This document shows positions 27,251 to 35,979 of a stretch of 45,346 nt of DNA, piece by piece. The DNA lies in assembly GCA_003251535.1 (NCBI GenBank), contig QKFD01000049.1, positions 1-45,346 of the forward strand, given 5' to 3'. The position numbers and the translations under genes are program-made. How positions within the stretch are numbered: position 1 is the first letter of the stretch; each line of letters begins with the position of its first letter. The notes beneath the pieces were generated by a model, which was not told where the DNA came from, did no database searches, and was given only the letters and a program-made list of their open reading frames with translations. The stretch comes from Chromatiales bacterium (GTDB taxonomy: Bacteria; Pseudomonadota; Gammaproteobacteria; Thiohalomonadales; Thiohalomonadaceae).

Positions 27251-27987
27251 TGGGCTTCTCCCCTTTCTACCAACGTACCCTCATCTTCTCCCCTGGCCAC
27301 CCGCATCAAGGCGCCAGGTTTATTCATATCAAATACCCGCAACGGCATGTTCTGATCGCGGCAGAGGACGATGGCCGTCGCATCCATCACCCCCAACTTC
27401 TTCTCCAGCGCCTCGTCGTAGGTGAGCCGAGTGTAGCGGACAGCGCTGGGATCTTTCTTGGGATCGGCGCTATAGATTCCATCCACCTTGGTCGCCTTAC
27501 AGACTAGATCGGCGCCGATCTCGATACCGCGCAGGCTGGCGGCGGAGTCGGTGGTAAAAAACGGATTGCCGGTCCCGGCTGCGAAGATCACCACCCGCCC
27601 CTTCTCCAGGTGGCGGATGGCGCGACGCCGGATATAGTCTTCGCACACCTGGTGGATAGGCAGCGCCGACATGACCCGTACCGGCACCCCCTCACGTTGC
27701 AGGAAGTCCTGCACCGTGAGGGCGTTGATCACCGTCGCCAACATGCCGATCTGATCGGCGTTGACCCGCTCCATACCGGCCGCGGCGAGGGAGACGCCAC
27801 GAAAAATGTTGCCCCCGCCGATCACCAACCCCACCTGCACGCCCATCCGGATCAGCTCCGCTACGTCGCGGGAGATCCGCTCCACCACCTCGGGGTCAAT
27901 GCCAAACCCGCGCTCGCCCATCAGGGCCTCGCCGCTCAGCTTGACCAATAGGCGTTTGAAGGCAGGTGTGGCGGTGTCGTCGGTCAT
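27247..27987 (-). CDS. pyrH: PyrH, UMP kinase
   Basis: A 246-residue amino-acid-kinase-fold enzyme converting UMP to UDP. Signatures include [33 protein letters not shown] and [20 protein letters not shown], then the C-terminal substrate segment ([20 protein letters not shown]). The C-terminus continues about 15 residues past the usual end ([14 protein letters not shown]). It starts five bases after the tsf stop. Confidence 0.98.
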   Translation of the reverse strand: MTDDTATPAFKRLLVKLSGEALMGERGFGIDPEVVERISRDVAELIRMGVQVGLVIGGGNIFRGVSLAAAGMERVNADQIGMLATVINALTVQDFLQREGVPVRVMSALPIHQVCEDYIRRRAIRHLEKGRVVIFAAGTGNPFFTTDSAASLRGIEIGADLVCKATKVDGIYSADPKKDPSAVRYTRLTYDEALEKKLGVMDATAIVLCRDQNMPLRVFDMNKPGALMRVARGEDEGTLVERGEAQ

Positions 27988-27992
27988 AGGTC

Positions 27993-28874
27993 TTACTCCC
28001 CGCGCGCCATAGCGGCGACTTCATCGGCGAAGTTGCCGGCCTTCTTCTCCACCCCTTCTCCCACCTCATAGCGGAAGAAGCGGCGCACCGTGGCCTTCTG
28101 CTCCTTGAGCAGCTGCTCAACGCTCTGATCCGGGTTCTTGACGAAGGGCTGACCCAGCAGGGTGACCTCTTTCAGATACTTCTTCACCCGACCTTCCACC
28201 ATCTTGGCGACGATCTCGGCCGGCTTGCCGCTCTCGGCCGCCTGCGCGGTGTAGATCTCCCGCTCCTTCTCGATGGTCTCTGCCGGTACTTCGCTCTCGT
28301 CAACGCAGATGGGGCGGCTGGCGGCCACGTGCATGGCGATATCACGCGCCAACTCGGTGCTCCCCCCCTCCATCTCCACCGCCACACCGATGCGGGTACC
28401 GTGGAGATAGCTGGCGACCAGACCGCTGGCGGCCTCCACCAGCTCAAAGCGACGCACGCCCATGTTCTCGCCGATCTTGGCGATCAGCTCCCGGCAGCGC
28501 TCCTGGATGGTGAGCGCGCCGCCATCTTCCAGCGGCATCGCCAGCAGGGCCTCGACATCGGCGGGGGAGTTGGCGAGGGCGCGGGCGGCCACGGCGGTGG
28601 CGAAGTCACGGAACTCATCGCCCTTGGCCACAAAGTCGGTCTCGCAGTTGACCTCGACCATGGCCAGGCGCTTGGCATCGCCCGCGACCACGATCAGCCC
28701 CTCGGCGGCGGTACGCCCGGCCTTCTTGTCGGCCTTGGCCATACCGCTCTTGCGCATGGCCTCGATGGCCGCTTCGAGATCACCGCCGGTCTCGGTCAGC
28801 GCCTTCTTGCACTCCATCATGCCGGCCCCGGTACGCTCCCGAAGCTCCTTCACCATCGCTGCTGTAATAGCCAT
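27993..28874 (-). CDS. tsf: Tsf, elongation factor Ts
   Basis: A 293-residue nucleotide-exchange factor for EF-Tu. The N-terminal UBA-like domain is [20 protein letters not shown], ending in [14 protein letters not shown]. The core has [17 protein letters not shown]-type text (here [18 protein letters not shown]), and the C-terminal [20 protein letters not shown]. Three consecutive start-like codons (GTG 28880, ATG 28877, ATG 28874) follow GAGGAG. The last gives the best spacing and the normal N-terminus. Confidence 0.97.
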   Translation of the reverse strand: MAITAAMVKELRERTGAGMMECKKALTETGGDLEAAIEAMRKSGMAKADKKAGRTAAEGLIVVAGDAKRLAMVEVNCETDFVAKGDEFRDFATAVAARALANSPADVEALLAMPLEDGGALTIQERCRELIAKIGENMGVRRFELVEAASGLVASYLHGTRIGVAVEMEGGSTELARDIAMHVAASRPICVDESEVPAETIEKEREIYTAQAAESGKPAEIVAKMVEGRVKKYLKEVTLLGQPFVKNPDQSVEQLLKEQKATVRRFFRYEVGEGVEKKAGNFADEVAAMARGE

Positions 28875-28939
28875 CATCACTCCTCAATTTCATAGCTGAT
28901 TCACCCCCTGCTGAACCCAAGGGGTGCGAACACAGATTC

Positions 28940-28966
28940 AAAAAAGGGGGCAACGCCCCCTTTTTC
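28940..28966 (-). terminator. Intrinsic terminator/attenuator between rpsB and tsf
   Basis: On the minus strand GGGGGC, a three-base loop, GCCCCC is flanked by A and T runs and followed by six T residues. It lies 20 bases after the rpsB stop and before tsf. A partial terminator here would give more S2 than EF-Ts message, as is known for the rpsB-tsf spacer in E. coli. Confidence 0.85.
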
Positions 28967-28986
28967 GGCCAGGAAGCGGCTGCCGC

Positions 28987-29730
28987 TTACTGCTCGGCAG
29001 CGCCCTCGGTGACCTCGACAAACTCGTCGCCCATACCGCCAACGGCGGTGGAGCTTCGGCCGGTGGTCACGGCTTCGGCCGCACTTTGCAGGTAAAGCGT
29101 TACAGCGCGAATCGCGTCGTCGTTGCCAGGAATAATGTAATCAATCCCATCCGGCGAGTTGTTGGTATCGACCACGCCCACCACCGGGATACCCAGCTTG
29201 TTGGCCTCGGAGACGGCGATCTTCTCGTGGCCGACATCGATGATGAAGAGGGCGTCGGGGATCCCCGGCATATCCTTGATACCGCCAAAGGAGCGGTTCA
29301 GCTTCTCCAGCTCACGCCGGCGCATCAGCGCCTCTTTCTTGCCCAGGCGGTCCAGGGTACCGTCCTGATCCATGGTCTCAATGTCTTTGAGACGCTTGAT
29401 GGACTGGCGCGCGGTGCGATAGTTGGTCAACATGCCACCGAGCCAGCGGTGGTTGACGAAGGGCATATTGCACTGCTGGGCGTACTCTGCCACCAGGTCA
29501 CGGGCCTGGCGCTTGGTGCCGACGAACAGGATGTTGCCCTTCCGCGCCGCCAGGCCGGAGAGGAAGTTCATCGCATCGTTGAACAGCGGCAGGGTCTTTT
29601 CGAGGTTGACGATGTGAATCTTGTTCCGGTCGCCAAAGATGAACGGGGACATCTTGGGGTTCCAGTAACGGGTCTGGTGGCCGAAGTGGACGCCGGCCTC
29701 CAACATCTGACGCATGGTCACATTTGACAT
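28987..29730 (-). CDS. rpsB: Ribosomal protein S2
   Basis: A 247-residue small-subunit protein. It starts [20 protein letters not shown] and contains [36 protein letters not shown] and [20 protein letters not shown]. The last 20 or so residues ([19 protein letters not shown] and on) are a species-variable tail. Upstream in-frame codons to 29781 are rejected: AGGAGCG lies about 9 bases before ATG 29730, and the S2 N-terminus begins there. It is divergent from map and the first gene of the translation cluster. Confidence 0.98.
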   Translation of the reverse strand: MSNVTMRQMLEAGVHFGHQTRYWNPKMSPFIFGDRNKIHIVNLEKTLPLFNDAMNFLSGLAARKGNILFVGTKRQARDLVAEYAQQCNMPFVNHRWLGGMLTNYRTARQSIKRLKDIETMDQDGTLDRLGKKEALMRRRELEKLNRSFGGIKDMPGIPDALFIIDVGHEKIAVSEANKLGIPVVGVVDTNNSPDGIDYIIPGNDDAIRAVTLYLQSAAEAVTTGRSSTAVGGMGDEFVEVTEGAAEQ

Positions 29731-29887
29731 GTCTAAGTACGCTCCTGAGCGGGTTGCGCCTCCATACACCCCGGTCGCCAACCCCGCTCTGGGGGCACCC
29801 GGACGACCGTGCCGATGTATGTGTGGGGTGATGGCCTCATGGGCCGAAAAGGGTTACAAACCCTGTGTTTGCCTACCAAAGCCGCGC
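29731..29887 (-). promoter_or_regulatory. rpsB 5' leader with hairpins
   Basis: About 150 transcribed bases precede rpsB. They include hairpins at 29851-29863 (GGGTT, three-base loop, AACCC) and 29833-29845 (GGCC, five-base loop, GGCC), plus GC-rich complementary stretches nearer the gene. S2 autoregulates through the rpsB leader in enterobacteria. Whether this leader folds the same way needs covariance comparison. Confidence 0.45.
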
Positions 29888-29917
29888 TTTATACCATATT
29901 CCCCCTTAACCGGACAA
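29888..29917 (-). promoter_or_regulatory. Sigma-70 promoter of rpsB
   Basis: TTGTCC (29917-29912) and TATAAA (29893-29888) are 18 bases apart, followed by a GC-rich GCGCGG discriminator typical of stringently controlled ribosomal promoters. The divergent map gene begins 41 bases away on the other side. Confidence 0.75.
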
Positions 29918-29957
29918 TCATGGCCCTGCTACGGCGCGGCCCCGCCACGGAAATCCC

Positions 29958-30728
29958 ATGAGCAATATCACCCTAAAGACCCCTGAAGAGATCGAAAAAA
30001 TGCGCGTCGCCGGCCGTCTGGCGGCCGAGGTGCTGGAGATGATCGAGCCCTATGTCGTCCCGGGTGTCACCACCGGCGAGTTGGACCGACTCTGCCACCA
30101 GCACATCGTCGAAGTGCAACAGGCCATCCCCGCCCCCCTGAACTACCACGAGTTTCCCAAGTCCATCTGCACCTCCATCAACTATCAGGTCTGCCACGGC
30201 ATCCCCGGTGAGAAGACGCTGAAGCGGGGCGATATCGTCAACATCGATATCACGGTGATCAAAGATGGTTACCACGGCGACACCAGCATGATGTTCTTCG
30301 TCGGCGAGCCGTCGGTGAAGGCGCGGCGCCTGGTGCGGGTAGCGCGGGAGTGTCTGCTCATCGGGATCCGAATGGTGCGACCGGGCGTTCGGCTGGGAGA
30401 TATCGGCCACGCCATCGCCCAATATGCTCACGAACACAGCTATTCCGTGGTGCAGGAGTACTGTGGTCACGGTATCGGCCGCGAGTTCCACGAGGCGCCG
30501 CAGGTGCTCCACTACGGTACCCCCGGCACCGGGGTGGTACTACAAGAGGGGATGACCTTTACCATTGAGCCGATGATCAATGAGGGTAAGCGCCACGTGA
30601 AGCTACTGCGCGATCAGTGGACCGTGATCACCAAAGATCGCAGCCTCTCCGCCCAGTGGGAGCACACCCTGCTGGTCACCGAGAGCGGCTATGAGGTGCT
30701 GACGCTACGCTCCGGTGAGGAGATCTAG
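29958..30728 (+). CDS. map: Map, methionine aminopeptidase type I
   Basis: A 256-residue pita-bread-fold enzyme removing N-terminal Met. Metal ligands are recognisable in order: the two Asp in DIVNIDITVIKDGYHGDTSM, the His in GHGIGREFHEAPQV, the Glu in FTIEPMIN and the Glu in QWEHTLLV. It starts at ATG 29958 after GGAAATCCC. Its place divergent from rpsB and upstream of glnD is the standard gammaproteobacterial layout. Confidence 0.97.
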   Translation: MSNITLKTPEEIEKMRVAGRLAAEVLEMIEPYVVPGVTTGELDRLCHQHIVEVQQAIPAPLNYHEFPKSICTSINYQVCHGIPGEKTLKRGDIVNIDITVIKDGYHGDTSMMFFVGEPSVKARRLVRVARECLLIGIRMVRPGVRLGDIGHAIAQYAHEHSYSVVQEYCGHGIGREFHEAPQVLHYGTPGTGVVLQEGMTFTIEPMINEGKRHVKLLRDQWTVITKDRSLSAQWEHTLLVTESGYEVLTLRSGEEI

Positions 30729-30758
30729 CTGCCTACTGCTACCCCACGGACCCTGCCC

Positions 30759-33398
30759 ATGCACGCCCTGTTCGATCCCACCACCTTCGACCAAGCGCTG
30801 GCGGCGACCAGCGCGCCGCTCGGCCTCTTCCGCAACGCCATCGCCGCCTGCCGCGAGGGCATGAAGCGGCTCTACCTGGAGGGGCAGCCGGTGACCGAAC
30901 TGGTCGCCGCCCGGGCGCAGACGATGGACCAGCTGCTGTTACGGATCTGGCGCCACACCGCCGGTAGCGCCGGTGAGGAGGTGGCACTGGTGGCGGTGGG
31001 GGGCTACGGTCGCGGCGAACTCCACCCCTACTCCGATATCGACATCATGCTGCTGGTGCCGGAGGGGGCGCGGGAGCGCTGCCGAGAGGAGATCGAGCGC
31101 TTTTTGATGTTCCTCTGGGATATTGGCCTGGAGATCGGCCAGAGCGTGCGCACCGTGGAGGAGTGTGTGCGGGAGGGGCAGAGCGACATCACCATCGCCA
31201 CCAACCTGATGGAGGCACGCCTTCTCACCGGCTCCCAGGAGCTGTTTGCGGCGATGCGGGCAGCCACCGGCCCCAACCACATCTGGCCAAGCCGCGCCTT
31301 CTTCGAGGCCAAGTGGCAGGAGCAGATCACCCGCCACCGCAAGTTTGATGACACCGCCTACAACCTGGAGCCCAATATCAAGGAGGGGCCCGGGGGGTTG
31401 CGCGACATCCAGATGGTGGGCTGGGTGGCCAAGCGCCACTTCGGCGCCCACACCCTGCACGATCTAGTGGCCCACGGCTTCCTCACCAGCGAGGAGTACC
31501 AGGCGCTGATGATGGGCCAGGAGTTCCTCTGGAAGGTGCGCTTTGGCCTCCATGTGTTGGCGGGACGGCGCGAGGATCGGCTGGTGTTTGACCACCAGCG
31601 CACCCTGGCCAAGCTGCTCGGCTACGACGATGCCGGTCCGCGGCTGCCGGTCGAGCAGTTCATGAAGCACTACTACCGCACCGTGGCCCAGCTGGCGCAG
31701 TTAAACGAGCTGCTGCTGGAGCTATTTCAGGAGGAGATCCTCTACGCCGACGACCTCGGCCAACCGGTCCCCATCAACCGCCGCTTCCAGGCGCGCAAGG
31801 GGTTCATCGAGGCAGTGAATGAGCGGGTCTTCATCCGCCATCCATTTGCCCTGCTGGAGCTGTTTCTCCACCTGGCCCAGCACCCGGAGCTTAAGGGGGT
31901 CCGAGCCGGCACCATCCGCCTCATCCGCAGCGCCTGCCACAACGTCGATGATGCGTTCCGTCAGGACCTGCGCTGCCGCTCGCTGTTCATGGAGCTACTG
32001 CGCCAGCCGCGGGGGGTCTACACCACCCTGAAGTGGATGCAGCGCTACGGCCTACTCGGGGCCTACCTCCCCCCCTTCGGCCGCATCGTCGGCCAGATGC
32101 AGCACGACCTATTCCACGTCTACACCGTGGATGAGCACACCCTGTTTGTGCTGCGCAACGTGCGCCGCCTGGCCATCCCCGAACTGGCCCACGAGTTCCC
32201 CACCCTCACCCGGCTCTTTGCCCGGGTGCCCAAACCGGAGCTGCTCTACATCGCCGCCCTGTTTCACGACATCGCCAAGGGGCGTGGTGGGGACCACTCT
32301 GAACTGGGGGCCCAAGAGGTGGAGGGGTTCTGCCGCAACCACCTGCTGAGCGACTACGACACCCGCCTAGTGGTGTGGCTGGTGCGCCACCACCTCATCA
32401 TGTCGGGCACCGCCCAGCGCAAAGATATCGCCGACCCCGAGGTGATCTTCGACTTCGCCACCGCCGTCGGCGACATCCATCGCCTCAACTACCTCTATCT
32501 GCTCACGGTGGCCGATATCCGTGCCACCAGCCCCACCCTCTGGAACTCCTGGAAGGGGGCGCTGCTCTCCGAGCTATACCACGCCACCCGCTCGGCGCTG
32601 CGGCGCGGCCTGGCCAATCCGGTGGACAAGGAGCAGCTCATTGCCGAGCGGCGGGCCGAGGCGCGCCTGCTCTTCTCCAACCGCGCCCTCACCGACGAGA
32701 GCATCGATCAGCTCTGGGATCGGCTGGGTGACGACTACTTCCTGCGTTACACCGCGGATGAGATCGCCTGGCACGCCGAGGCGATCCTCGACTACTCCGG
32801 TGAGGGGCTGCCGCTGATCTTGATCCGCCAGGAGACGCAGCGCGGTGGGACGGAGCTATTCATCTACACCCACATCAATGAGCGGCTGTTTGCGGTCACC
32901 ACCAGTCTGTTGGATCAGCTGGCGCTCAATATCCTCGACGCCCGCATCATCCCCTCCAATGACGGCTACTCCCTCGACACCTATATCATCCTGGAGGAGA
33001 ACGGCGCCCCCATCTCCGATCCGCGCCGGGTACTGGAGATCGAGGGGACTTTGCAGGCGGCGCTGCTGGAGCGGGCCCCCAACCCCGCCTCGGTCCAGCG
33101 CCAGTTCCCGCGGCAGCTGAAACACTTCCCCATCCCCACCCAAGTGGCCTTTGAGCAGGACCTGCGCAATCAGCGCACCGTGATGGAGGTGGTCAGTTCA
33201 GATCGGCCCGGGCTGCTGTCGCGCATCGGCCGTGCCCTGGTGGGCTGCGGGGTGCGGCTCCATAACGCCAAGATAGCCACCCTCGGCGAGCGGGTGGAGG
33301 ATATCTTCTTCATCACCGATGTTGACCTGCGCCCGGTGCGCGAGAGCGCGGTGCTCGACTGTCTGCGTGCCACCATCGTGCGCCTGCTGGATGGCTAA
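30759..33398 (+). CDS. glnD: GlnD, bifunctional PII uridylyltransferase/uridylyl-removing enzyme
   Basis: An 879-residue nitrogen sensor that uridylylates PII when glutamine is low and deuridylylates it when glutamine is high. The nucleotidyltransferase domain has GGYGRGELHPYSDIDIMLL at 81-99, with metal-binding Asp93 and Asp95. The HD hydrolase motif is LFHDIAKGRGGDHSELG near 503. Two ACT domains, the glutamine sensors, begin near 698 (ELFIYTHINERLF) and 807 (VMEVVSSDRPGLLSRIG). All parts are complete. It connects functionally to the nif operon, as PII status normally controls NifA activity in proteobacterial diazotrophs. Confidence 0.97.
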   Translation: MHALFDPTTFDQALAATSAPLGLFRNAIAACREGMKRLYLEGQPVTELVAARAQTMDQLLLRIWRHTAGSAGEEVALVAVGGYGRGELHPYSDIDIMLLVPEGARERCREEIERFLMFLWDIGLEIGQSVRTVEECVREGQSDITIATNLMEARLLTGSQELFAAMRAATGPNHIWPSRAFFEAKWQEQITRHRKFDDTAYNLEPNIKEGPGGLRDIQMVGWVAKRHFGAHTLHDLVAHGFLTSEEYQALMMGQEFLWKVRFGLHVLAGRREDRLVFDHQRTLAKLLGYDDAGPRLPVEQFMKHYYRTVAQLAQLNELLLELFQEEILYADDLGQPVPINRRFQARKGFIEAVNERVFIRHPFALLELFLHLAQHPELKGVRAGTIRLIRSACHNVDDAFRQDLRCRSLFMELLRQPRGVYTTLKWMQRYGLLGAYLPPFGRIVGQMQHDLFHVYTVDEHTLFVLRNVRRLAIPELAHEFPTLTRLFARVPKPELLYIAALFHDIAKGRGGDHSELGAQEVEGFCRNHLLSDYDTRLVVWLVRHHLIMSGTAQRKDIADPEVIFDFATAVGDIHRLNYLYLLTVADIRATSPTLWNSWKGALLSELYHATRSALRRGLANPVDKEQLIAERRAEARLLFSNRALTDESIDQLWDRLGDDYFLRYTADEIAWHAEAILDYSGEGLPLILIRQETQRGGTELFIYTHINERLFAVTTSLLDQLALNILDARIIPSNDGYSLDTYIILEENGAPISDPRRVLEIEGTLQAALLERAPNPASVQRQFPRQLKHFPIPTQVAFEQDLRNQRTVMEVVSSDRPGLLSRIGRALVGCGVRLHNAKIATLGERVEDIFFITDVDLRPVRESAVLDCLRATIVRLLDG

Positions 33399-33409
33399 CA
33401 GGCGGCCCC

Positions 33410-33446
33410 ACCCCTAGCGCCCGCACCTCCAGCGGGCGGTAGGGGT
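33410..33446. terminator. Long hairpin between convergent glnD and the LTA-synthase-like gene
   Basis: Two 15-base arms (33410-33424 and 33432-33446) pair with one mismatch around a seven-base loop. It lies 11 bases after glnD and 14 bases from the opposing stop, so it can serve both transcripts. No T run follows on either strand. Confidence 0.55.
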
Positions 33447-33459
33447 CGTCCATGTCGCG

Positions 33460-35283
33460 CTATAGCGCCTCGGTCGGCTCCGGTGCCAGGGGGAGGTTAA
33501 GCTCCTCCGCCGGGGCAGGGGGTGGCAGGGCGTATTGATCACCAGAGAAGAGATCCGCCGCCAGCAGCTCTACCCGCCGCAGCCACTGCCGCGCCGTGCC
33601 ACAGGCCGGCTCCAGTGATGCCGCCTCGGTACAGAGCACGCTCTGCCCCTCCTCCAACAGCAGCTGCATCCCCGGCAGCGGCCGCAGCCGCAACCCCTCC
33701 GGGGGGCGGGTGTAGTCGAAGAGCGTGGGGCGATCATCCCCCAGTAGCGCCATCACCAGCGCCGGTAGCTGGTAGATAGGCAGGTCCCCCACCGCCACCG
33801 GCCCGTTACGCCCATCGATCACCAGCAGCGGTGTGGCGGCCTGCACACGGTACATCTCGGCACTGAAATCGCTACGCTCCGCCGCCAGCAGCCCCGACTC
33901 ACGATAACCGGCGAAGCGCTCCCCCAGCACCGGCAGGTGATCACCAAACACCACCACGATGGCGTCGGGATCGAACTCCGTCAGGTAGGCCAAGAGCCCC
34001 ATCAGCGCCTCCGACTTATAGCGCACCGTCGAGGCGTAGCGCCCCACCTCTGCCACCTGCGAATGGTGCTCCAGGCGGGCCGGCAGCTCCTCTGAGAATG
34101 GGTAGTCGAGATGACCATAGAGGGTGAGCATGTAGTTAAACAGCGGCTGACCACTGGCGAGCTGCGGCCCGAGCTGGGCAAACACCTGCCGATAGAAGGA
34201 GTCATCCGCCAGATAGCCGCCGGCCCCGGCGTCATAGACAAACGCCGGACCGGCCAGAAAGCGGTCAAAACCGACGCGCCGGTAGGCGTTGTTGCGATTC
34301 CAGAAGACCGGGATGTTGGGGTGTGAGGCCACCGCCTGATAGCCCGCCTGGTGCAGCACCGCCGGCAGGCAGGGCACCTCACGGGTGAGCCGGCGCTCAA
34401 ACACCACCGCCGCCTCGGTGACCGGAAAGCCGCACAGCGCCTCAAACTCGGCATTGGCGGTATAGCCGCCAAAGACCGGACTCAGCGCCCGGCTGGCCCC
34501 CCCGGCCTGCCACAACGCCCGGAAGGCGGGGTCAAACGGGTCCTCACTGAAGTCGGCCGCGACCAGCTCATTGGCATCCCAAAACGACTCCAGCACCACC
34601 ATATGGACATTGCGCGGCCGCCTGATGGTGCCCTGCGGCGCCGTCGGCGCTGGACTGAGGGTGGCCGGTAGCAGGAGCGCCCGCGCCACCTGGGCACTGG
34701 TGGGGGTCGGCCGGCGGTCGGCGAAAAAGCGAGCCAACTCCTGCGTGGTATAGATCCCTGGGCCGCGCTGGTGGTAGTTGCGGGCCTGGTCCCACTCCAC
34801 ATGGCCAAACTGCTGGTCCATCCAGTGGCTAAGGGGGGCACCGGCCAAGACCACGCCCCCCGCCAGCAGCCCCAATAGAGCCACCCCCAGCTGCCCGCGC
34901 CGCCGCCGCCAATCGATCCCCAACAGCAGGAGCCCCAGCGCCGCGGCCCCGAGGCCGAGCAGCAGCCAGCGCTGCCAGGGCGGTGCAATCAGTAGCAGCG
35001 CATGGAGGGCAAAGAGGTCATCCGGCACCATCGGCCCCCCCAGTAACGACAGCTTGGCGGCGTGCCCCAGGTGGAGAAAGGCGGTCAGGATACCCACCAA
35101 CAGCACAAAGGCAATGCGTGAGCGCAGGGCGTAGAACAGGGCCACCGCCACGCATAGCTGCAACCCCAAGTCGGCCGCGATGGCCGCCGGCCACGGCCCC
35201 TCATTGAAGAGGAGGGAGCTACCCAGCCAGCCGGCAAGGTACCAGAGGGAGCCGACCAACAGCGGAAACCAGAGGTTAGGCAC
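33460..35283 (-). CDS. LTA-synthase/OpgB-like membrane sulfatase-fold enzyme
   Basis: A 607-residue protein from a GTG start with GGAGG upstream. Four or five membrane helices fill residues 1-150. The periplasmic alkaline-phosphatase-superfamily domain follows. Likely catalytic and Mn ligands are Glu232 (VVLESFWD), nucleophile Thr275 (GGYTANAEFEALCG) and Asp448-His449 (VVFGDHLPVLG). This arrangement is that of LtaS and OpgB phosphoglycerol transferases. In a Gram-negative cell it probably moves a phosphoglycerol or phosphoethanolamine head group onto a periplasmic glycan or lipid. The acceptor is unknown. The gene is transcribed away from the DsrC-like gene and has a Pho-box-like element upstream. 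Confidence 0.88.
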   Translation of the reverse strand: MPNLWFPLLVGSLWYLAGWLGSSLLFNEGPWPAAIAADLGLQLCVAVALFYALRSRIAFVLLVGILTAFLHLGHAAKLSLLGGPMVPDDLFALHALLLIAPPWQRWLLLGLGAAALGLLLLGIDWRRRRGQLGVALLGLLAGGVVLAGAPLSHWMDQQFGHVEWDQARNYHQRGPGIYTTQELARFFADRRPTPTSAQVARALLLPATLSPAPTAPQGTIRRPRNVHMVVLESFWDANELVAADFSEDPFDPAFRALWQAGGASRALSPVFGGYTANAEFEALCGFPVTEAAVVFERRLTREVPCLPAVLHQAGYQAVASHPNIPVFWNRNNAYRRVGFDRFLAGPAFVYDAGAGGYLADDSFYRQVFAQLGPQLASGQPLFNYMLTLYGHLDYPFSEELPARLEHHSQVAEVGRYASTVRYKSEALMGLLAYLTEFDPDAIVVVFGDHLPVLGERFAGYRESGLLAAERSDFSAEMYRVQAATPLLVIDGRNGPVAVGDLPIYQLPALVMALLGDDRPTLFDYTRPPEGLRLRPLPGMQLLLEEGQSVLCTEAASLEPACGTARQWLRRVELLAADLFSGDQYALPPPAPAEELNLPLAPEPTEAL

Positions 35284-35321
35284 GACGCGCGGCCTCCGTG
35301 GAGAGGGATGGAGAGCGCAAG

Positions 35322-35339
35322 ATTACCGTTATGTGACAG
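35322..35339 (-). promoter_or_regulatory. Pho-box-like element before the LTA-synthase-like gene
   Basis: The minus strand reads CTGTCAC, ATAA, CGGTAAT. These are two 7-base half-sites at an 11-base period with an A/T spacer, as in PhoB boxes. The first half-site fits well and the second matches five of seven. It lies about 40 bases before the start codon. No strong -10 is visible. Confidence 0.4.
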
Positions 35340-35444
35340 CCGCCACCATCCCATCTCCCTCACACTGTGCCATCTACACTCAAGGGAGGCCGGAGGCTAA
35401 CCACGCCCCGCCGCCAAGGGCATTCCGCCCTAGAGGAGACGACC

Positions 35445-35807
35445 ATGCAAAGAACTATGCACGAGGTGCTCCACCCCCGGGCCGAGTGGAGCCGCGACCC
35501 GACCTTCCCCCACGCCCCCGAGCAGTGGAGCCCAGCCGAGGGCCACCACACCGCCCGCCGTCTCGGGCGCCGCATGACCGAGGACCACTGGGAGCTGGTA
35601 CGCGCCCTCCAGGCCTACTTCGCCAGCCACTCGGAGATCCAGATCCGCAAGCTGTACGACGCCTTGGAGGAGCGCTTCCACCACTCCGGGGGGATGCGCT
35701 ATCTCTACACCCTCTTCCCCGGCGGACCGCTGGCGGAGGGGTGCCAGATCGCCGGCCTGCCCCCGCCGCCGGGCAGTGTCAATCGCTCCTTCGGCTCGGT
35801 GCAGTAA
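35445..35807 (+). CDS. DsrC/TusE-family sulfur-relay paralogue lacking CysA
   Basis: A 120-residue protein whose C-terminal half is clearly DsrC-like: MTEDHWELVRALQAYFASHS at 44-63, then GGMRYLYTLFPGGPLAEGCQ at 82-101, then IAGLPPPPGS. DsrC proteins carry sulfur on a C-terminal arm using CysB, here Cys100, and CysA, the penultimate residue of the family. Here the CysA position is Ser111 and a nine-residue tail (VNRSFGSVQ) follows. It therefore cannot form the usual intramolecular disulfide or trisulfide. It is likely a regulatory or Rsp-type member rather than a dissimilatory sulfite-reductase substrate. TAGAGGAG precedes ATG 35445. No dsr genes are adjacent. Confidence 0.88.
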   Translation: MQRTMHEVLHPRAEWSRDPTFPHAPEQWSPAEGHHTARRLGRRMTEDHWELVRALQAYFASHSEIQIRKLYDALEERFHHSGGMRYLYTLFPGGPLAEGCQIAGLPPPPGSVNRSFGSVQ

Positions 35808-35813
35808 CCCCGT

Positions 35814-35847
35814 GCTCAGGGGGCGATAGTCAGGCCGCCCCCTGAGC
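35814..35847 (+). terminator. Perfect 12-bp hairpin after the DsrC-like gene
   Basis: GCTCAGGGGGCG pairs with CGCCCCCTGAGC around a ten-base loop, starting six bases after the stop codon. No T run follows. Probably a terminator or a 3'-end stabiliser. Confidence 0.6.
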
Positions 35848-35979
35848 GTCGCGCCCCTCCCTTGCAACGCCCCTCCCCTGCCGGCCCCAAGTAGCCCAGA
35901 TGGGTTTCCCCCCGAGGGGCTAGATGCGACCATGCCACCCCACGCGACCCCTTATCGCCACCCCAGCGAGGGCACTGCC

